The translations under genes and the position numbers were made by a program. Below, piece after piece: positions 61,505 to 64,000 of a DNA stretch of 64,000 bases (its first letter is position 1; each line of letters opens with the position of its first letter). The notes under the pieces are model-generated. The model had not been told where the DNA came from, searched no databases, and saw only the letters and a program-made list of their open reading frames with translations. This DNA is from Pseudomonas gingeri (GTDB lineage Bacteria > Pseudomonadota > Gammaproteobacteria > Pseudomonadales > Pseudomonadaceae). The stretch spans positions 493,314 through 557,313 of the forward strand of contig NZ_JACAOS010000021.1 of NCBI RefSeq assembly GCF_013386165.1, in the 5' to 3' direction.

Positions 61505-62466
61505 TTGCGTGCCGACGTAGACGGGTCGATGCGACTTACGCTGTCAAGACGGCCAACTTGCACAGGTGAAAGCTGCAGCGAGATCGAGCCTAGATTGCTT
61601 GTGAGTTGCGCAACAGTGCGCGGGCCAATAATTGGAACAGCACCGTGAGTTCCAGCCCAGGCAATGGCAACCTGATCAGGGCAGGCACCGAGTTCACCCG
61701 CGATGCTGAGAACCGTATCGAGAATTTGAGTGCGCTGCGCCGAGTCTTCAGCCTGAAATACTTTGCCGCCGAACCCTTCAGCGCGGCCCTTCTGGCCCTG
61801 TCGGTATTTGCCGGTGAGCATACCGCCGCCTAATGGCGACCACGTAACGACGCCCAGATCTAGAGCCAGGGACGCTGGAAATAATTCTGCCTCTGGTGTC
61901 CGATGAACTAGGCTATGTTCGAATTGTGCGGCCGCAATTGGGACTGTGTTTTTCAGCTCCGCTAAGGTAACCGCACGGGCTATTCGCCAAGCCGGAAAAT
62001 TTGATAGGCCCGCATAGAGGATTTTGCCGGACCGTGCAAGGTCCTCGAAGCCACGGATGATTTCCTCCACAGGGGTGACCCCATCGGGATGATGCGCCCA
62101 GTAGATGTCGATCCGATCCGTTTTGAGTCGTTTGAGACTGGCCTCAACGGAGGCAATCATGGCCTTGCGGCTATTTCCGGTAACGAGCGGGTTCGCATTG
62201 GGTTCAGCCCCATTGGTGAACTTGGTCGCCAAGACGAATTCCTCGCGTCGTCCATGGAGCAGGGTGCCGAGAAACTCCTCCGCTTGACCAAACTGATAGA
62301 TATCCGCTGTATCAATAAAATTACCGCCTACCTCCGCATAAGCGTTGAAAATCGCCTTGCTTTCATCAGCGTCGGCACCATAGCCCCATCGGGTTCCAAA
62401 ACTCCCTGTACCGAGCGCAAGTTGCGAGACGCGTAGGCCGGTCTTCCCAAATAACGTGTATTTCAT
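61489..62466 (-). CDS. Aldo/keto reductase with C-terminus supplied by the IS end
   Basis: The 325-residue AKR is of the PF00248 type, with the tetrad Asp and Tyr in FIDTADIYQFGQAEEFLG, Lys in VLATKFTNG and His in IYWAHHPDG, plus the cofactor end VPIIGPRTVAQLTSNLG. The native C-terminus is lost: after PSTSARN the last codons VVVN and the stop come from the right inverted repeat of the IS3 element. Probably only a short tail is missing, so activity may remain. ATG 62466 has AGGAG eight bases upstream. Substrate unknown. Confidence 0.87.
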   Translation of the reverse strand: MKYTLFGKTGLRVSQLALGTGSFGTRWGYGADADESKAIFNAYAEVGGNFIDTADIYQFGQAEEFLGTLLHGRREEFVLATKFTNGAEPNANPLVTGNSRKAMIASVEASLKRLKTDRIDIYWAHHPDGVTPVEEIIRGFEDLARSGKILYAGLSNFPAWRIARAVTLAELKNTVPIAAAQFEHSLVHRTPEAELFPASLALDLGVVTWSPLGGGMLTGKYRQGQKGRAEGFGGKVFQAEDSAQRTQILDTVLSIAGELGACPDQVAIAWAGTHGAVPIIGPRTVAQLTSNLGSISLQLSPVQVGRLDSVSRIDPSTSARNVVVN

Positions 62467-63213
62467 GTCGTGCTCCTATCCTTGAATCGCGCCGAGTTCA
62501 CTGCCGGTGTCCCCTGTCAGGGCTGCTGTAGGCTAGTCCTTGGCAGCATTGCCACGATGGAGGGCGGCAGATACGTAACTGTATTGGTGTGCCTGTTCGC
62601 GAGATTAAGATTATAGGTGACATTTAATCAAGAGAAAAATGACGATCGTCATATCGAAAATCGTAAAGCTCAATCTAAAGAAATCACGCATGCGCATATC
62701 GTTGAGGTGGCGGCGCGCATTCCGAGTCACGTGGGGCAGTGCTTGCTGAGGCCACAGAAGGGATTGTTGATGCCTCATAAGTGGCTGCCACTTCACCGTC
62801 AGAACATGCGCTACTGCAGTTGATATAGGCTCACCTGTCAAAGGATCACCTAACGGGTTGGTCTATCTCAGCTCTTGAATAGATAAGCACAGTGCGGGTG
62901 CGCCGCGCCGAACATAGCGATCAGCCTGGGCAGCGCAGTTTCAGTGCCAGCAAGCATTTCCAAGAACTCGATGGCGAGGCAGATAGCGTCGATGAGGATC
63001 ATCCCAGCAGGTCTCTAAGGAATGCGGGGCAGGCAGCGACACTATCAGTTGGCCAGTTCACTTTGACCGTGTCGCACGGGTGCAGAATTTCAACGCAGAT
63101 TCTCGATGAAGATACGTAAGCCGTTTGAAGTGCACACCATGTCTGGGCTTTGCAGAGCTGGGTAGGTGATTTGCTCGGACGCATACGGCTAAGCCTAAGC
63201 CACTGTTTGATAG
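62467..63213. other. Gene-poor stretch with a TetR N-terminal relic
   Basis: Within these 747 bp the only recognisable piece is at 62617-62823 (+). There NRKAQSKEITHAHIVEVAARI resembles the first helix of TetR/AcrR proteins (typically R-x-x-I-V-E-A-A). It has no helix-turn-helix after it, and a stop follows at 62821. The rest, 62830-63213, has short frames but nothing I recognise. Confidence 0.45.
62650..62823 (+). pseudogene. Fragment of a TetR-family regulator gene
   Basis: Only about 25 residues align with the TetR N-terminal helix (RKAQSKEITHAHIVEVAARI). The frame then continues without the G-x-x-x-T..IA helix-turn-helix. An in-frame TTG at 62617 opens the stretch. It is probably a broken gene, perhaps left by the same events that brought the IS debris. 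Confidence 0.4.
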
Positions 63214-63789
63214 TTATGTCCGATTAGGTGCAATAGATTTCAGTACGGATCGCAGCAACTCCTCGGAAAAGTCCTGGTCATCGGTTGCTCGTGCGAGGAC
63301 GACTGCACCCACCATGCTCGCGTAAGCCGTCAAAGCTCTCTCTCTCCTGGCTCGCGCTGACTTTCCTGGCACTAGGTTTGTGAGCAGGTCCGCAGCTGCA
63401 CGTATACCCTTGGTGAATGCACCGCGTACCAACGCGCCGTGACGAGCGCTCTCAGCCCCTAGGGTGGCTACTGTGCATCCATCAGCAGGGTTGTCACGGT
63501 GATCCAAGGACAGATACTCGGCGGCGAATGCATGCAGCGCATTTTCTCCTTCGGTCTCCGCCAGCTGTTGCCATCCCTCCACCAGGCTATCCAGTCCGCG
63601 CATTGTGGCAATTGCCATCAATTCCTCTTTTGACTCGAAGTGCCCATAAAAAGCACCTTTGGTCATCCCGGCGGCCTTCATCAGGTCGACGACTCCTATA
63701 CCGTCGAAGCCGCGCGCTCTGAACTGACTGGCGGCGGCCTCGATGATTCTCTCGCGGCTTTGAGCCGCCTCCACATTACTAACCCTCAT
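63214..63789 (-). CDS. TetR/AcrR-family transcriptional regulator
   Basis: This 191-residue regulator has the TetR helix-turn-helix in residues 13-60 (RERIIEAAASQFRARGFDGI, MKAAGMTKGAFYGHFESKEEL) and a C-terminal ligand domain (DGCTVATLGAESARHG). AAGGAG precedes the ATG. It is divergent from the oxidoreductase that starts at 63943, with inverted repeats between, so it probably represses that gene and itself. The ligand is likely an electrophile or the reductase substrate, an inference from similar pairs. Confidence 0.9.
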   Translation of the reverse strand: MRVSNVEAAQSRERIIEAAASQFRARGFDGIGVVDLMKAAGMTKGAFYGHFESKEELMAIATMRGLDSLVEGWQQLAETEGENALHAFAAEYLSLDHRDNPADGCTVATLGAESARHGALVRGAFTKGIRAAADLLTNLVPGKSARARRERALTAYASMVGAVVLARATDDQDFSEELLRSVLKSIAPNRT

Positions 63790-63822
63790 GAGCGTTCTCC
63801 TTCTCGGACACCGTTGACATTT

Positions 63823-63865
63823 TAGATTATGACTGTACTATAAATTGCATGTTGACTGTAATCTA
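63823..63865. promoter_or_regulatory. Candidate TetR operator in the divergent promoter region
   Basis: TAGATTA (63823-63829) and TAATCTA (63859-63865) are perfect inverted copies. Inside them GACTGTA occurs twice in direct orientation (63831 and 63854). The region is the most AT-rich part of the gap and must hold both promoters. Confidence 0.6.
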
Positions 63866-63942
63866 AATAAACCTGCAGCAGATGACCTGCTGCAAATCAA
63901 CGAAACTGTAATCACGGCCCTAAGGGGCCTCCAGGAGAAAAG

Positions 63943-64000
63943 ATGAGCTTTAAAGCACTGCTTGCAACGAAAACCAGCGACAAAATCTCGGCCAGCGTGG
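63943..64000 (+). CDS. Start of an MDR oxidoreductase, AcuI/YhdH-like (3' end outside)
   Basis: ATG 63943 follows AGGAGAAAAG. Nineteen codons are visible (MSFKALLATKTSDKISASV), matching the first strand of AcuI/YhdH-like NADPH oxidoreductases (M-x-x-ALL-x-x-K). The rest lies past the right edge. It is divergent from the TetR gene. The family call rests on few residues. Confidence 0.5.
   Translation, partial: MSFKALLATKTSDKISASV

Noticed and set aside
1..64000. Search for CRISPR arrays, tRNA or rRNA genes, prophage and toxin-antitoxin genes
   Set aside because: No regular direct-repeat array, no cloverleaf-like or rRNA-like sequence, and no phage structural or toxin-antitoxin proteins were recognised by eye.

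Overview
The window looks like a chromosome segment of a Pseudomonas species (P. fluorescens / P. putida type). Coding density is high and GC-rich. The XenA-type ene-reductase, the OprB and OprD porin families, the NodT-type RND efflux operon and the IS remnants all fit that genus. No rRNA, tRNA or CRISPR array was seen.

Region 1 (1-14.1 kb) runs entirely on the + strand. It holds a truncated alpha/beta hydrolase, a decayed fragment of an RND permease gene, an SDR, and a three-gene RND efflux operon whose genes overlap by 8 bp. After these come an aldo/keto reductase, an NTP-transporter-like membrane protein, an SDR, an F420-type NADP reductase, a DHA2 drug-efflux MFS pump and one AT-rich SDR. 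Three of the redox enzymes carry export signals (two Tat, one Sec), which is unusual. A broken IS2-like element (IS3 family) closes the region at 14.1-14.8 kb.

Region 2 (14.9-31.0 kb) is a complete 4-hydroxyphenylacetate (HPA) to central metabolism pathway. It has a two-component HPA 3-hydroxylase of the Acinetobacter C1/C2 type (flavin reductase fused to a MarR-like domain plus an acyl-CoA-dehydrogenase-fold oxygenase). A nine-gene minus-strand operon hpaG1-G2-E-D-F-X-H-I-gabD follows, with the AraC activator hpaA divergent from it and two hpaR-type MarR repressor genes. xenA with its own ArsR regulator is embedded here. A palindromic operator close to GTTAATATGTTAAC recurs at the hpa promoters; the hpaG promoter carries two copies 20 bp apart. 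A Bcr/CflA pump gene next to the second hpaR has lost its middle third.

Region 3 (31.1-49.6 kb) is accessory and is the best candidate for an undescribed pathway. A five-gene minus-strand operon encodes a GMC oxidoreductase, a YqjM-like ene-reductase, two paralogous SnoaL/NTF2-like proteins and a NemA-like ene-reductase. Divergent from it are an AraC regulator, a second GMC oxidoreductase, an MFS transporter and a MetA-pathway outer-membrane channel. The divergent promoter contains a perfect copy of the HpaR-type operator, linking this module to the HPA regulators. Further along are a minus-strand group (EamA exporter, arginase-like protein with an altered metal site, MDR oxidoreductase), two more AraC paralogues, an EthD-like protein and an OprB porin.

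Region 4 (50.0-59.4 kb) is a sugar-uptake and hydrolysis locus: a ribose-type ABC importer (one ATPase, two permeases, one binding protein), an MFS carrier, an OprD-family porin and a cytoplasmic GH3 glycosidase with a NagZ-like acid/base motif. It ends in a strong terminator.

Region 5 (59.4-64.0 kb) is insertion debris: a decayed IS3-family element interrupted by an IS110-family relic. The right end of the IS3 element supplies the last codons and the stop of an aldo/keto reductase gene. A TetR fragment, an intact TetR gene and the start of a divergent AcuI/YhdH-like oxidoreductase gene follow.
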